A program made the translations under genes and the position numbers. Below, one piece after another: positions 34,805 through 46,181 of a DNA stretch of 64,000 nt (its first letter is position 1; every line of letters starts with the position of its first letter). A model generated the notes under the pieces. It worked only from the letters and a program-made list of their open reading frames with translations. It searched no databases and was not told the origin of the DNA. Source of the DNA: Durusdinium trenchii (lineage: Eukaryota > Sar > Dinophyceae > Suessiales > Symbiodiniaceae); assembly GCA_963970005.1 (NCBI GenBank), contig CAXAMN010018668.1:554091-618090 (forward strand), in the 5' to 3' direction.

Positions 34805-37108
34805 TCATGCAAGCTGACTTCCAACTTCACCTTTCTGCATTGCATCCAACAAATACTTACACACAGCACCAAGCCTGATATTCACGGGCAAAAAAGAGGT
34901 GCTGTAACAAAAATGGAGGTGCGCCTCTAGGAACAACAACTGTCGACGAGAGGTGACATACAAATTGTGCAAGGACAACTGGGCTGCCGCCTCCTGTATG
35001 GAGTGCTCCAGGGTCCATCTCCCACGCCACTGGATGCGTGAAATGTCTGTAGATTGTAAGTACTCGTGAGTTGCGCCGGGGCCTCGAAGAGTTCCAGGCG
35101 TGGCCCCGCCCTCCGCCTGACGACGAAGTGTCTGGAGCTTGTCCAAGATGCTATTCCACTGTCGGCGGAAGGCTGTAACAGAGGCAGGAACCAAGGGCGA
35201 CACAAGGGGAAGCTCTTCCTGTTGCCACTTCCTGTCGACTTGCCATGCCTCTGACAAACAACGCCAGAACTCAGGCCTCACGCGCTGCGCCGCTGCAATT
35301 GCATAAACAAGCCAGTATCGAGGGGCCCCCTTGCGACAGAGGGCCAGACCATAGACCTTCAAGGCTAAATTCGCAGTTTCCGCTGAGTCCAACACCTGCG
35401 ACATGGAGAGGTGAGCTTCCCGGCGAGACCACTCCTTGAAAGCTTTCAAGCACTTAGACATACGAACTGACGTCGCTCGTGCAAACCCGACAAGCAAGTT
35501 TAATACACCTCTGGCGATGTATTCCTGGGCCTTGGAAGGGCCTGGGTTTCGTTCTACATCACCAGCCAGCAGTAACAACAACCTGAACCAACGACCAATG
35601 GGACGCACCCAGGTGGAGGATGTTACCATTAAGTCAAACAACTCGAAGTCACCCTCCTGAAAGGCCTGCAGCCAAGGTGGAACGGGACGGCTTGGTCCTG
35701 TAACATCTGCACCTCTTGAAGGGGCATCTGCTCTGTTCCACTGTGAGCGGCAATGCAAACTGCCGGGATACAAACAACTGCCCAAAATGTATGGAACCGT
35801 TGAGCGTAGAATCCTGCTCAATGCTTTGCTGCTACTTCTACCCTTTGCTGCTGCGCCCATAGTCACCCGAATATCAAGAAAACCCACTAACCGCTTTTTA
35901 GCATGGACCTTCGAGCTATGCTTCAACCAAGATTTGTAAACTCGACATTCCACACAGTTGATGTGGCCAGATCTCTTGAAGCGGTAGCGGAAAACTTCGT
36001 GGAACCGCTTGCTCTCACAAATGTCCTCAACCCACTCTGGGTCATCAAACCAAGGCCTGGTCCAGATTGTCGCATCGTCATCGTCAGCGTCCGGACAGGT
36101 GGAAACTAAGGCACTCTGAACGCCCCGCGCAGCTTGCCTGTGAGCAGCTCGACTGCCATTGGCCATCGCCTCACACAAGGGAATGGGATAGCTGGCAGAA
36201 AAGGACGATACGGCCTCTCCAGGCCTGGGATCTCTACCGTATACTTCAAAGGTTGAGGGCTTGCAGCGTTTGTTAAAATCACCAATACTTGCACGAGTAA
36301 AGGAACCCTCAATGGTGAAGCGCCGCCCTTTGTACTCACATGTGCAAGTTCCACCTAGAGCTGTCAACCAGGGTTTGTTATGAAGCCATTTGCTGGGCTT
36401 TTGAAACCCAGATCCGAACGCACAAAAACAAAACTTTGTAACTGTGCAACCCGACTCCAACAACCGCTGAAAAATATGAAGCTGGAACATAACTGAACGT
36501 CCCGGCTGCTCGCAAGAAATGTAGCTGCCACTTGTCAAAGCTAGAAACAACAGGAAGGCAGTCCTAACTGCAAGCATAGTCTGTTCCAACGTCTTCGGGT
36601 CAGTGGGATCAAATCCAGCAGGCTTCTCCTTTGACCTCAGGCGGGGCCGCCTGAGGGTACCGAACGACCAGCACGGCGGAGCTGCATGCCATTCACGGAC
36701 GGCTCCTGAAGCGGCCAGCTTGGCCAAGTCACGGAAAGTGTCATTGATTGACATGTCCCCATAACCACGACCAACTGCACTGCGTTCGACGCCTGGATGA
36801 ACGTTGAGGCCACGAGAGGCACAATCGCCACAACCTGCAAACAACTCAACGCAATCCCATGCAACTGTAGCATCGCGTAGTGCTTTGCTGAACTTGACGG
36901 GTAGTTGAGCTGTGTGGAGTTGTGGGGGAGCATCAGGCTCACCAAAATTCTCAATATGGTCCAAACCCAATTCATGAAGCACAAGATTCGAGCCCTGTTG
37001 AAGTTTGGTGTAATAGCCTCTCTGCTCACTGTGCCTCCAAAGCTCAGAGACAGCGACTTCCGGCATGGCTGAAACGACAAATGCCTCCGCCAAAGGGTGA
37101 AGCGTCAA
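34805..37108 (-). CDS. DIRS-like ORF: RNase H / methyltransferase-like / 2A / tyrosine recombinase
   Basis: Order by residue: the methyltransferase-like domain (about 85-260) has VELFAGCGDCASRG (SAM-binding type motif I), WHAAPPCWSFGTLRR (Pro-Pro-Cys, motif IV), SYISCEQPGRS (Glu, motif VI) and FQKPSKWLHNKPWL. Then comes VGFLDIRVTMGAAAKGRSSS...WNRADAPSR, the C-terminal half of RNase H. Then LLLLAGDVERNPGP (about 510-524), a perfect 2A core. Then an integrase-type helical domain (YWLVYAIAAAQRVRPEFWRC) and PGTLRGPGATHEYLQ...WRGRWTLEHSIQEA, the recombinase catalytic end. Where relatives are expected to have Tyr (LEHYIQE) this copy has Ser, so it is probably inactive. The first residue is not a firm start; the frame continues from the RNase H segment upstream through a frame change. 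Confidence 0.75.
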   Translation of the reverse strand: MTLHPLAEAFVVSAMPEVAVSELWRHSEQRGYYTKLQQGSNLVLHELGLDHIENFGEPDAPPQLHTAQLPVKFSKALRDATVAWDCVELFAGCGDCASRGLNVHPGVERSAVGRGYGDMSINDTFRDLAKLAASGAVREWHAAPPCWSFGTLRRPRLRSKEKPAGFDPTDPKTLEQTMLAVRTAFLLFLALTSGSYISCEQPGRSVMFQLHIFQRLLESGCTVTKFCFCAFGSGFQKPSKWLHNKPWLTALGGTCTCEYKGRRFTIEGSFTRASIGDFNKRCKPSTFEVYGRDPRPGEAVSSFSASYPIPLCEAMANGSRAAHRQAARGVQSALVSTCPDADDDDATIWTRPWFDDPEWVEDICESKRFHEVFRYRFKRSGHINCVECRVYKSWLKHSSKVHAKKRLVGFLDIRVTMGAAAKGRSSSKALSRILRSTVPYILGSCLYPGSLHCRSQWNRADAPSRGADVTGPSRPVPPWLQAFQEGDFELFDLMVTSSTWVRPIGRWFRLLLLLAGDVERNPGPSKAQEYIARGVLNLLVGFARATSVRMSKCLKAFKEWSRREAHLSMSQVLDSAETANLALKVYGLALCRKGAPRYWLVYAIAAAQRVRPEFWRCLSEAWQVDRKWQQEELPLVSPLVPASVTAFRRQWNSILDKLQTLRRQAEGGATPGTLRGPGATHEYLQSTDISRIQWRGRWTLEHSIQEAAAQLSLHNLYVTSRRQLLFLEAHLHFCYSTSFLPVNIRLGAVCKYLLDAMQKGEVGSQLA
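35536..35577 (-). other. 2A ribosome-skipping peptide coding sequence
   Basis: Encodes LLLLAGDVERNPGP: the D-V-E-x-N-P-G-P core is exact and is preceded by the usual Leu-rich helix. It would release the recombinase (after the final Pro) from the reverse transcriptase/methyltransferase part. Confidence 0.85.
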
Positions 37109-38334
37109 GCATGTAGATGTATGGCGCTGCGTCTATCCTGAGATCTGTTTGCAGTGTGGGCGCAATGAGGCTGATCAACATGAGTTCTGCTCTGCATTGC
37201 TTGGACATGCGAAATATGCAATCCTCAGGGAAATCTCTGCCCTCAGTGTGAACCCTGTCAAACACTGCGAAGGTAGGCCTCCTGAAGAGACAAGCATGAG
37301 TCCAACACCCTACTAACCCTTGAAGCAGCTTCCTGGTGACGAGTCCCCTGTATACCAAAACTGAAGTGATGAACGTGAGCATGGCAATCCTCCCTCGGGG
37401 AGCTGAGACTTTGCCCTTCGAGCCATCAATTTCAGCACCAAGGACAGTGACATGCGGTTCCCTCCTTTAGCACTTTCCAGGTTGCGCCGTCAAGCCCACA
37501 GTGGTGTAAGCTGCATTGGCTGCTGCAAAGACTTCCACGTCCCTAGAAGTTCGTGGGTCTTGAGGTTGGGAGGTTTTGACACGCTGCAACCCGATGTGGT
37601 CGTCTATGGTCAAAAGCTCATAGAAAGGCGCCCTGGGAATAGGCCGCCTGTATTGAAGGCACTCTTCATCACGCATGCACCCCGCTCGATTTTTCAGCAG
37701 ATTCATATGTGACTGTTGCGCTATCTCGACAGCCAAAGCGTCGCCCATAGCCAAAGTGGCCAAGCAGATGTACACTTTGCCAACATGCAAAGCTGGGTTG
37801 AAACAAGCCAAATGTTTTACCTCATCAACTTCAAAGGGGACGCCGCTGGGCCCGCTTTCTCGACACACGGAAGGTGTAGTAAAACTCACACAAATCATCA
37901 GAGGAGCAGAGTCGTTGTTCGTCTTGTGCCAACTGAATCATAGTGACGAGATACCCTGGAGCAATTGTCTTTGTATAGCTAGAATAAGGGAAACTCCTAG
38001 AGTTGACAACAGTAGGATTCACAATCAGCCGGCCATAGTCCTGATCTGTTGGAACAGCGCAAATACCAACAGTTTCAATACTCCGTACATTGTTGCAACA
38101 AACCAGCTGACACGCTCCCAGTTCATCCCACTTTGCAGCTAGAGCTGACACCTCCTCTCGACTTGCGTGCACCTTTGCACGAGGCAGGCTAGGCCAAGCA
38201 GACTCAAGGCGCCGAAGAAAATCAGGGTCCTCGAAAGCCCTTCTAACAACTTCATCAGTCAAAAAAGGGCGAGGATCGAAGGTGGTGCTAACTTCCATTT
38301 GATACGTGAAGCGCTCACTGGCAAAGAGACACAA
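37044..38334 (-). pseudogene. Reverse transcriptase and start of RNase H of the DIRS-like element, in three frames
   Basis: 38334-37831: FLTDEVVRRAFEDPDFLRR, RLIVNPTVVNSRSFPYSSYT, and CSSDDLCEFYYTFRVSR (fingers and first palm Asp). 37898-37467: LATLAMGDALAVEIAQQSH and ELLTIDDHIGLQRV (the catalytic Asp-Asp pair). 37382-37044: GLVTRKLLQGLVGCWTHACL (thumb) and YIYMLDASPFGGGICR (first RNase H Asp). Frame changes between the pieces mean that the enzyme cannot be made from this copy. Confidence 0.75.
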
Positions 38335-38669
38335 GTATCTCCACGGACCCTGACCTTCGGTAGCACCAGCTCGGGCTGATCCCGGTCAGACTCGGCATTG
38401 CTGGCGAAAGGCTCTGCTGGAAACTCATTATGGCTTTCAGGGGGTTTGGAATAAGCATCAAAAGAATTGTTCAAAGAATTCAAAAATCTAGAGATATCCT
38501 CAAAGTCCAGGTGGCTTGAAGCATCGAACAAATCAAAACAAAAGGCACTCAATTTAGCCAACTTCTCGCCAGCTCTGCCCAGACTAGCCAGGGTGACCGG
38601 CTCACACTTCAGGTAGTAGTCCACTAGCTCCTCCAGTCGTTCCAACATGTCCAGCTGAGCTGAAGACAT
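38259..38669 (-). CDS. N-terminal ORF of the DIRS-like element
   Basis: 137 codons, MSSAQLDMLERLEELVDYYL at the start, helical and acidic, overlapping the reverse transcriptase frame at 38259-38334. Its position just upstream and the matching decay suggest it belongs to the element. No domain recognised. Confidence 0.5.
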   Translation of the reverse strand: MSSAQLDMLERLEELVDYYLKCEPVTLASLGRAGEKLAKLSAFCFDLFDASSHLDFEDISRFLNSLNNSFDAYSKPPESHNEFPAEPFASNAESDRDQPELVLPKVRVRGDTCVSLPVSASRIKWKLAPPSILALF

Positions 38670-38699
38670 AGGATAGCCAGTCCTGGCATGATCAGGAGG

Positions 38700-39450
38700 T
38701 GAACGGGGACATCCCCAAGGCCATCCAATTCAAAGAGATGACCAAGCGCTGCAAGCACATAGCCTTTACCTGCAGAAATCTGTGGCGCCGTCGTCGTCTT
38801 GGCGAAAGTTGGCTTGCCGGTGTCCATCTACCTCCAGAAGGAGGGGGACAGGGCCAAAGGTCGCCTCCTTTTCGAGAAAGCGATGCGGCATGGCTGGAGG
38901 CTTCTGGCTATGAAGTGACCCAAACCAGGACAGGTCCAAGCTGCCTTCACCAGCACCCCAACCAACTCATAGCAACTAATTGGCAAGGTGAGTTTACCAC
39001 CAGGAAGATGGGGCTTGAAGTGAGCGGCCCCTGGTTCCTCCATTCACTTTGAGCTCGAGGCCCAGGCCGTGTGACTCTGGCTGTCTCCCTTGGAAACGCC
39101 GGAACTCCGGCCCTGAGGCACCCCCCGACCGAAAGAAGCGGCAGGGAGACAATCCCCCCGCTCTGGCGACCTCGGCAGGGAAAACAGCGGCGCCTATGCT
39201 GCGATCTCCAACTTCCAGGGTTCGTACAAACTCTATGACTTCCGACACCTCTGGGAGCGCCACCATGAATCCACCAGCCCGGCAGCTCACCAACATGCGC
39301 TCGCAAGCCGCCCCCATCTTCTCGATCTGAGAGCAGCAAAAACACCCCAGGGGTGTAGCCCAGCAGGGCACGGGCCCCATTGTCTCTTTCTGCCACGAAC
39401 AACATATGATGTTCTCAACACATACTTCCTCCCTTCCTCCCACGGTCAAG
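38700..39450 (-). other. Coding-like remnant upstream of the DIRS-like element
   Basis: Overlapping minus-strand frames contain MLVSCRAGGFMVALPEVSEV and SIGAAVFPAEVARAGGL (39449-38994), which look like real protein and may be a gag-like part of the element. The other frame over the same bases (38947-39405) is probably a shadow. No firm boundaries. Confidence 0.3.
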
Positions 39451-39588
39451 GAAACTAAACTGCTGGATCCTATTTTTCGTTTTGCTCTTACATGCGCTAG
39501 CTATTTTCAATCAGTTCTTTAGCAATCCTAGCGCAACCAGCAGCCTGTGCCTGCCACAGCGAACCAGGATCGCGATGGGCATCCTGCA

Positions 39589-41651
39589 TCACATGCGCAC
39601 ATCACGCACAACATATATTGCTCTCCTCTGAGGCCATATACTTTCGAAAAAACTGACCACGTCCTTCCAAACCATTTCAAGCGGAACAAACCCGAGCACT
39701 GCAGCGCGGTTGTCTTTTTTACTGCGACCGTCCCCTGTCGCTGCTACGCGGTACCTGTAGTCTGGTGGGCCCATATCGTGCGCAGGGCGTATCCCGATGC
39801 CCCCGCGCCCTACTCTACTTGCCCATGCAAGGCAAAGCAACCCAAGGCTTCTTCGAGCACCTCGGTCAAAAAAGATTTCATCTACTGCCATGACCTCATC
39901 GCATCTTCACAGCCAGCCTCACTGCACTGCTCAAGCGCCACCGGTCGCGCCAGGAACAGCTGCATCAGTCCAAGCCCCGCTCAACCCGGTACAGACCTTT
40001 TTCGGAGCCTGGGCCAACTCGACCTTGATGCTTGCAGCCGTTCGTTTCTTGCCACTCTTGGTCTGCCCGTCCTGCACAGCTGCCAATTCTTTTTGGAATG
40101 CTGCGATGAGGCTTTCTGGTGGGCATCCCATCAAACCAGCTTTCCAAACAGCGCTCGCATGCACGGTCTGCAATTTGCTCTCCTGGAACTCGAGGCCTGC
40201 AGGTGAAACCAACGCGCTACTACAAACAATAACAACACAAACCTGGTCCTTGCAGCCTGCTTTCATATCATAGCGGCTTTTTGCAACCCCCCTGCCTCCC
40301 ACCACCACCAGGCATGGCTGCTGAGCGTCCAGAACAAATTGGGTCTGCACTTCCAACGGCACCTTTGCCACCACATCCACTGCCACACTTTCGGCGTCCT
40401 GGTGGTCCTGGGCCAGGCAAGCGCAGCCAAAGTTCCTGATACTGCACACCTGCTGCTGATCTACTTGGCTCCGAGGTGGAAGCCTGCTGCCTCGGAGTAA
40501 CACCAGGGGCAGGCTCACAGGGACATCCTCAGCTCGGGATGCGAATGCCTGACTGATCGTGCCTGCAGAGAACTCGTGGCCACGAGCTTGCACTAGGGCA
40601 CGGTAGGTGTGGTAGTCGTCGGTCCAACCAATGGAGCCGCCTGGAGCGGCCTTCAGCACGATGTAGAACTAAACAGTTGGGTGGAAATCCAACCGACGGC
40701 GAGCCAGTATGCCAGCACGCAGCGCCCTCCAAGGCACCCTCGAGGACTCCAACCCGCACTTGTAGTGCAGAGTCTGCTTTCCAAGTGGCTAACTGAGCTC
40801 AAATCCAAAGCAGTAATCTCAGATGGCGAGGATGCGGCAAACAAAGCCTCCAGGCAAGGATCCGACCAAGCCACTGGTTCAGCACTTGGTTCGAGCACAG
40901 AACAGGAGGAACACTCACCTGGGCCTGCAAGGGCACCCAGAGTGGGGGTCTCAGGCGCTGGTGTCAAGGAACTTGTACTCTGCTGCTCCGTCCAGAAACA
41001 GTGATCCTTAGCTGCCCAATCTCAATCGCTAGGAGGTCCGGGTCAGCCTCAGCCTTCATGCACTACCCCACGGAGGCGGCTGACCTAAAAGACCCCCCTT
41101 GCGAGGTCCAAGGCGAGAGGCCGACTCTTAGGCCACTCAAGCCCAGAAGACTTGAGCGGCCAAGTGCTCAACACAGCTGAGATAAAAGACATATTGGATA
41201 CGGCACAAATTCATGTTGCAGCCACACTTGGATGCGCAACTCTTGATTGGCAGAGAGACATACTTTTGAATGTGCAAACAGGGCACCGGGTATCCCACCA
41301 TTGTCCCAGCCACACCCTGCGATCTACCAGCAGTCCGGAAGTGATGCGGAGAGTGGCAGGGCAGCCAAGTGATCTCCCTGCACAGGGAGTTCGCGGGTTC
41401 TCTGTCTGTAGTCAAATGTGAGCGTCCCACAAGAGTCATGGATCCCCCATCGGCAAACAGACCTTTGAAAGGATCCAATTTCTGCAATAGACTAAACTTT
41501 TTTGCAAGGAAACGAATGCCTTCTGAGCAATTTGGGGTTCGTCAGGCAGTGCTTCCAGTGTTTTCTTGGTTGAAGTGCCTTCAGTCTCATCTGACAGGTC
41601 TCCTGCCTTCTCCCATGTCACATAGAGGGGCACTGTGGCCTCCAAGCCCAA
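39589..41651 (-). CDS. Gene E: hypothetical, probably multi-exon and partly decayed
   Basis: Protein-like stretches: about 41651-41445 (VPLYVTWEKAGDLSDETEGT) with a frame change into DPFKGLFADGGSMTLVGRSH (41487-41137); about 40967-40700 (SDPCLEALFAASSPSEITAL); 40659-39931 (APGGSIGWTDDYHTYRALVQ ... GTISQAFASRAEDVPVSLPL ... ESLIAAFQKELAAVQDGQTK), the longest and clearest; and 39891-39589. An AG precedes FYIVLKAAPGG at about 40672. No family recognised. The repeated frame changes suggest a retroelement-derived or pseudogene origin, or introns I could not place. Confidence 0.4.
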
Positions 41652-41744
41652 GCGGTCCCTGGCGTGGTCTGACCGGCCCGATTTTGACTTGAGTGCTCAA
41701 CAGAGAGAAAGGTTGATGGGTAGCTTCTTGTTTATAGTGGCGAA

Positions 41745-42240
41745 CATTGTTCCTAGTAGCGATGCCAGGAGCCCCTAGTTAGCGTCCCTGCTCCTAGTGG
41801 TAAGGCCAGGAGCCCCTAGTAGCGTCCTTGCTCCTAGTAGTATGGCCAGGAGCCCCTAGTAGCGCCCTTGCTCCTAGTAGTAAGGCCAGGAGCCCCTAGT
41901 AGCGTCCTTGCTNNNNNNNNNNCTAGTAGTAAGGCCAGGAGCCCCTAGTAGCGTCCTTGCTCCTAGTAGGAAGGCCAGGAGCCCCTAGTAGCGTCCTTGC
42001 TCCTAGTAGTGAGGCCAGGAGCCCCTAGTACCGTCCTTGCTCCTAGCAGTAAGGCCAGGAGCAGGGAAAAACTTGCTCCTAGTAGTAAGGCCAGGAGCCC
42101 CTAGTACCGTCCTTGCTCCTAGTAGTAAGGCCAGGAGCCCCTAGTAGCGTCCCTGCTCCTAGTAGTAAGGCCAGGAGCCCCTAGTAGCTTCTTGTTCCTG
42201 GTAGTAAGGCCAAGAGCCCCTAGTAGCTTCTTGTTCCTAG
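41745..42240 (+). repeat. Minisatellite, 40-bp unit, about 12 copies
   Basis: The unit is GCCAGGAGCCCCTAGTAGCG plus TCCTTGCTCCTAGTAGTAAG. AGGAGC and GCTCCT within each unit can pair, so single strands could form a hairpin. A ten-N gap (41913-41922) interrupts it. A short copy occurs at 3030-3150, so the unit is dispersed. Confidence 0.95.
41913..41922. other. Assembly gap (10 N)
   Basis: Ten Ns inside the 40-bp repeat array; array length is therefore uncertain. Confidence 0.99.
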
Positions 42241-45200
42241 GGCATGCTATGTCTGCAAGGAACTTAACATTATGGAATACTTTCGTTCAGGCCTAGACGA
42301 GGTTGATCAAGAGGAGGACTCACATACAAAAGGTCTTGCATTTCAATCACTTGAGAGTGTACAAATATAGAGAGAGCAAGCTTTGCAAGATGTCACATCA
42401 CTTAAGTATCTCTTTGTGCTGTCGAGAGATACCTCGAGCAAAGTAAAGTTGTTGCCAAATATCCAGCATTACAATCGTTGGGTGAGCTGCATCTTCACCA
42501 AGCTGTAGTGAGAGCTTGAATGTCTATCGACCAAAAGCACATCCTCTTTCGAGACCCCCAGAAACATGCTCTCCCCTGCACCATCGGCCTCAAGCACCAG
42601 CTCAAGTCCACAGCAGAGGCCTCAGGTGGCACTGACCTGAGCCGTGCTGGTGCAGTGTGGCGACAACTGCCAGCGATTGAAATAAGTTTTCGGATGGCAA
42701 CTCAATTGACTCAAAGCTCTTCCCTGCATCATTCTGGCTGTATAAGATTGCCGAAAGGGGTAATTCATGTTTCCTTTTCAACGACTCAACGACTCTAAAA
42801 GAGACAGAAAAAGAATACGAGGGTGATCAGCAAAGAATCGGCCTCCAGCAGTAGTTTCTGGGCAAGCTGTTTGACAAGAAAAACATGATTTTCTTTGCTG
42901 CAGCAGGAGGTCACAGCTACAATCGAGAGTCAAAGGCATTTGTACCTAATGTCCCTCTCAACTTATAATGCAGCGTTGCTGCATTCCTTTTGAGATCTTC
43001 ACCAAAACGCGGTTTCGAGTTGACCCAAAAAAAAAAAGATTGCGAACCAGAGCCTTCAGCAGGTCCCAACTCGGCTCAGCTGCCAACAATGGAAAGCTTT
43101 TCAGGCTGGAGTCTTCCTGCAAACATCGTCTCAAGAGTCGATTGAACTAACTGCTTGTGTCACTGCACAGCGTTCCTTTCTTCAGCATGGGCTGATTCAT
43201 AGAACGGCAAAATTGAAAAATTGGACTTTTTGAGGTCGGAGATGGAAGGTGGAGCCTAACTTTCAAGCAATAAAAGGAACAGACCAAATTCTACTCATGC
43301 TGAATTATCTCGTTCTCAACTAACGTCTCCTTCTTTGGAGTCCAAAAAAGTCATCGATTCGAGCCGGCCCCAAGTTGACCTTGCCTCCCAGGAAATGATG
43401 AAGCTCTTCATGTCGGAGTAGCTGACTTGCTGCACGTTGCCATTTGCTGCACTAATTAGGTATAGGTGAGCTGCCTTTATCAGCTGTAGGTGCTTCCGTT
43501 GGTTCCACCTTGAGAGAGGTTCCAAAGTAGTAATCAGGTTGCCTGAGTCTAATTACACAATTGACAGTGTGAATCCATGTACTGCAACAGAGAATTTGTC
43601 CGGCCGCCAGTGGCCGAAAACTGCACATCCATACTTGTCAGCGGCTACATCTGCATGCTGTTTAAACAAAATGCATGCAAACTTCTGGATGATGCGACAA
43701 AAACATCGACAGACGTCATCTAAGCCTCGCAGTGAGCTGAAATATATTCCCATGGCTTCAAGTTCCCATGTGAACTTCCCATGTTTGCCAGTCAATACCC
43801 CCTTGGTGCGCCGGACAAAGCCTGTGTTTGTCTAGTGTATGTTCCCTGAAAAGAATTGAGAAAAAAGGAAGTTGATGGAGTTGTCGCATTCATTCGCATT
43901 CCCTTTTAAGCAGCGAAGGCCAACAAATGCAAAAAGCTAGCTAAGATAAAACAAACAAACCAACAAACTGGCAGCAAAAGCGACTCATGAATAAATCTAT
44001 ACACAGCCCTCATGCGGACGTAGTCTCTGGTAGTTCCCATAAAAGATCCATCTTCTGGCCACCAGAACATACGTTTCCGAAACCATCCGAAACCTGCCAT
44101 TTTGCCCCCCAACAAACCACAAACCATTGAAGTATAGTCCAGTCCCGTTCTCCTCTGCCGCTGCCAGGCTCAACAGAAGAGCAGCGAAACACCTGCACGC
44201 TTTTCGGGCGACCTTCTCAACTCAGTGCAGCTCGAAGGGACAAGGACCTTCGAAAAACTGCCTCTTACACTTGGTGACTGGCATTTTGTCCACCTGTTTG
44301 CCAACAAATGTCAATCAAGACAGGCTAAAGCAAAAGTTGGTGAACGCCGGAGCCAACTGAACGAATTCCATCACGTCCAAATGAAATGGGTGTTGAGGGC
44401 CAAAGTCCAAAATCAGTTTTTCTGAAATTCAAGATCTGGGTTGCCTTGCCTCATTGTGTTCCTCTCAAATGCAGCCCACAAGGGCGGCTCGCTGCTGGCC
44501 CTGAGCATTGGGCTGCGTCACATGCTAGTTTGCTGACACAAACACATGTAAATATACATTCTGCTCAGATTGTGCTTGGGTGGCAGCTTTGCAAAATATG
44601 CTTATCAGAAAAAACAAAACAAACAACAAAATGAAAGATGCTGCACCAGGCAAAATGAAAAGTTTGCTCATATTCACTAAGCGTACGCCTGCTCGACAAA
44701 TGATGCAAGTTACTTTTTGCACACATGTGTTTGTCTTTGAGCATACATGTCAATTATGATGGTCTTGTGACTTGTGCCTAAAGCAGCATAGATGTTGTGG
44801 CAAACCTACACACCAATTTCACAGTTTCTACTCAAACTGAGAACCGAGCGCACTGTTGGCCAGCGAGTTTCACTCGCAAATCTCTTGAAGTTGGAAATGT
44901 TGCCACACACACAGCAGACACAGCATGCCAAGTTGCGCTGCCTTGACAAACGCAGAATCCAAACAATCGCAATACAAAAAAGAACACGAGACCGATTACA
45001 CAAGATTGTGTTGTTGCCACTTGTCTAATTTCTTGCCATGCTCTCGTGTCTTTGAACATCCGCAACACAAACATCAGACATCTAGGAATCTAGCGTGGCC
45101 GAGCTGTGTTGACCGCGTAAGCTTCACAAAGGCCGACACTGGAGCAAATGTCCCTGCATCAAGTTGGGAAGCAGAATGCCCCAAGTAAGAGTTGTGAAGG

Positions 45201-45280
45201 TCAAGCCTGCATTTTCATCTGAGCGGCGGCTCAATTCATTCGTTTTGTTTCACTGTAGCGTTTGACTTTGGCTGTGCAGC
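42241..45280. other. No gene recognised
   Basis: Short ORFs on both strands, none with a domain or with supporting splice signals. Possibly intergenic DNA or long introns. Confidence 0.45.
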
Positions 45281-45399
45281 GTGTGTACTTTGAGCGGTAC
45301 TTTCCCCTTCTGCTCTTCGAGAGTGTGTGCAATCAGGGTCGCGGTTCACTCAGCCGACTGCTTCTACCACCCACTTCACCACCACTGCCACCACCAGCT

Positions 45400-46181
45400 T
45401 CACCACCAAACAACCGGAAGGTCTCATTGGCAAAGGCATCATGGAGGTCGGAATGAATGCCAAACGGCTGCTTGGCACAGACGTTTCCTGTGGCATGGTG
45501 CAATGCATGTTGGCACCATGTCTGGAAGACTCCTCATCAAGATCACAAGCAGGTTCTGGCCACCCAAGTCCTTTTTGGTCAACATTACTGGACAACGTTC
45601 CAGGAACTTCAAAACGTGCTGCCTCGAAATCAATCCGTCTGATGGTACAGTAACACTCACAACCTTCGAAGCTGAACTTTCACTCGCGCTCAACACAAAT
45701 GACCTCGCTGCCAATGCTGTCCTGAGTGACAATGCTTCTGCCCTGATTCTCAAACTAAATTCCAACGTCAACTGCCTGACCAACTCATGGCCGTTCACCT
45801 GTGCGTCGTCAGACCTGCGAAACTTCCACCGACATCTTGACGGCTGAGTCCTTCAAGAAAGCACTCCAAACACTCTCAAGCCACCATACCATGCCACAGC
45901 TCAACACAGCTCGCCAGAGCTTCTAAAGGCACTCCCAGCCACTTGTCACATTCCACAACAAACAGGCAGTCTTTCACAAAGATGTGAAAACACGGATGCG
46001 GCAGCTTTCCCTTTTCAACCCGCTCCTTGAGCCAAAGTCACAGTTGGTTCAGACTGCCTCAAAGCTTTTTCAAGCTGGTTGTCAAACTCTTCTTGAAAGA
46101 GTCAAAACTGTTCACAGTCATTTCAAACGTGCACAAAAACCAAAGAACTCAAACAGTATGAAAACTGGCAGGGCGAGCTAA
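45400..46181 (+). pseudogene. Possible decayed plus-strand coding remnant
   Basis: Frames here contain INPSDGTVTLTTFEAELSLA and SALILKLNSNVNCLTNSW (45640-45780), then, after a frame change, TAESFKKALQTLSSHH, an in-frame TAA, and FNPLLEPKSQLVQTASKLFQ ending at a stop at 46181. Composition is protein-like, but the competing minus frame (45439-45798) is also open. It would be the only plus-strand coding unit in the window. Function unknown. Confidence 0.25.

Larger units (their letters stand above)
34805..38669 (-). mobile_element. DIRS-like tyrosine-recombinase retrotransposon, decayed
   Basis: Order on the minus strand: N-terminal part (38669-38259), reverse transcriptase in two frames (38334-37831 and 37898-37467), start of RNase H (37382-37044), then a long frame (37108-34805) with methyltransferase-like domain, end of RNase H (NRADAPSRGADV), a 2A peptide and a tyrosine recombinase. 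Several frame breaks show it is no longer intact. Reverse transcriptase motifs (LAMGDALAVEIAQ; TIDDHIGLQ) and the recombinase place it with YR-type elements and not with copia. Confidence 0.75.

Noticed and set aside
45439..45798. Minus-strand ORF of 119 codons
   Set aside because: Competes with a plus-strand frame of better composition; no splice signals or domain for either, so not listed as a gene.
46026..46036. Second match to the last 11 nt of the spliced leader
   Set aside because: Lies inside a plus-strand coding-like stretch (NPLLEPKSQ) with no insertion boundary; probably chance.
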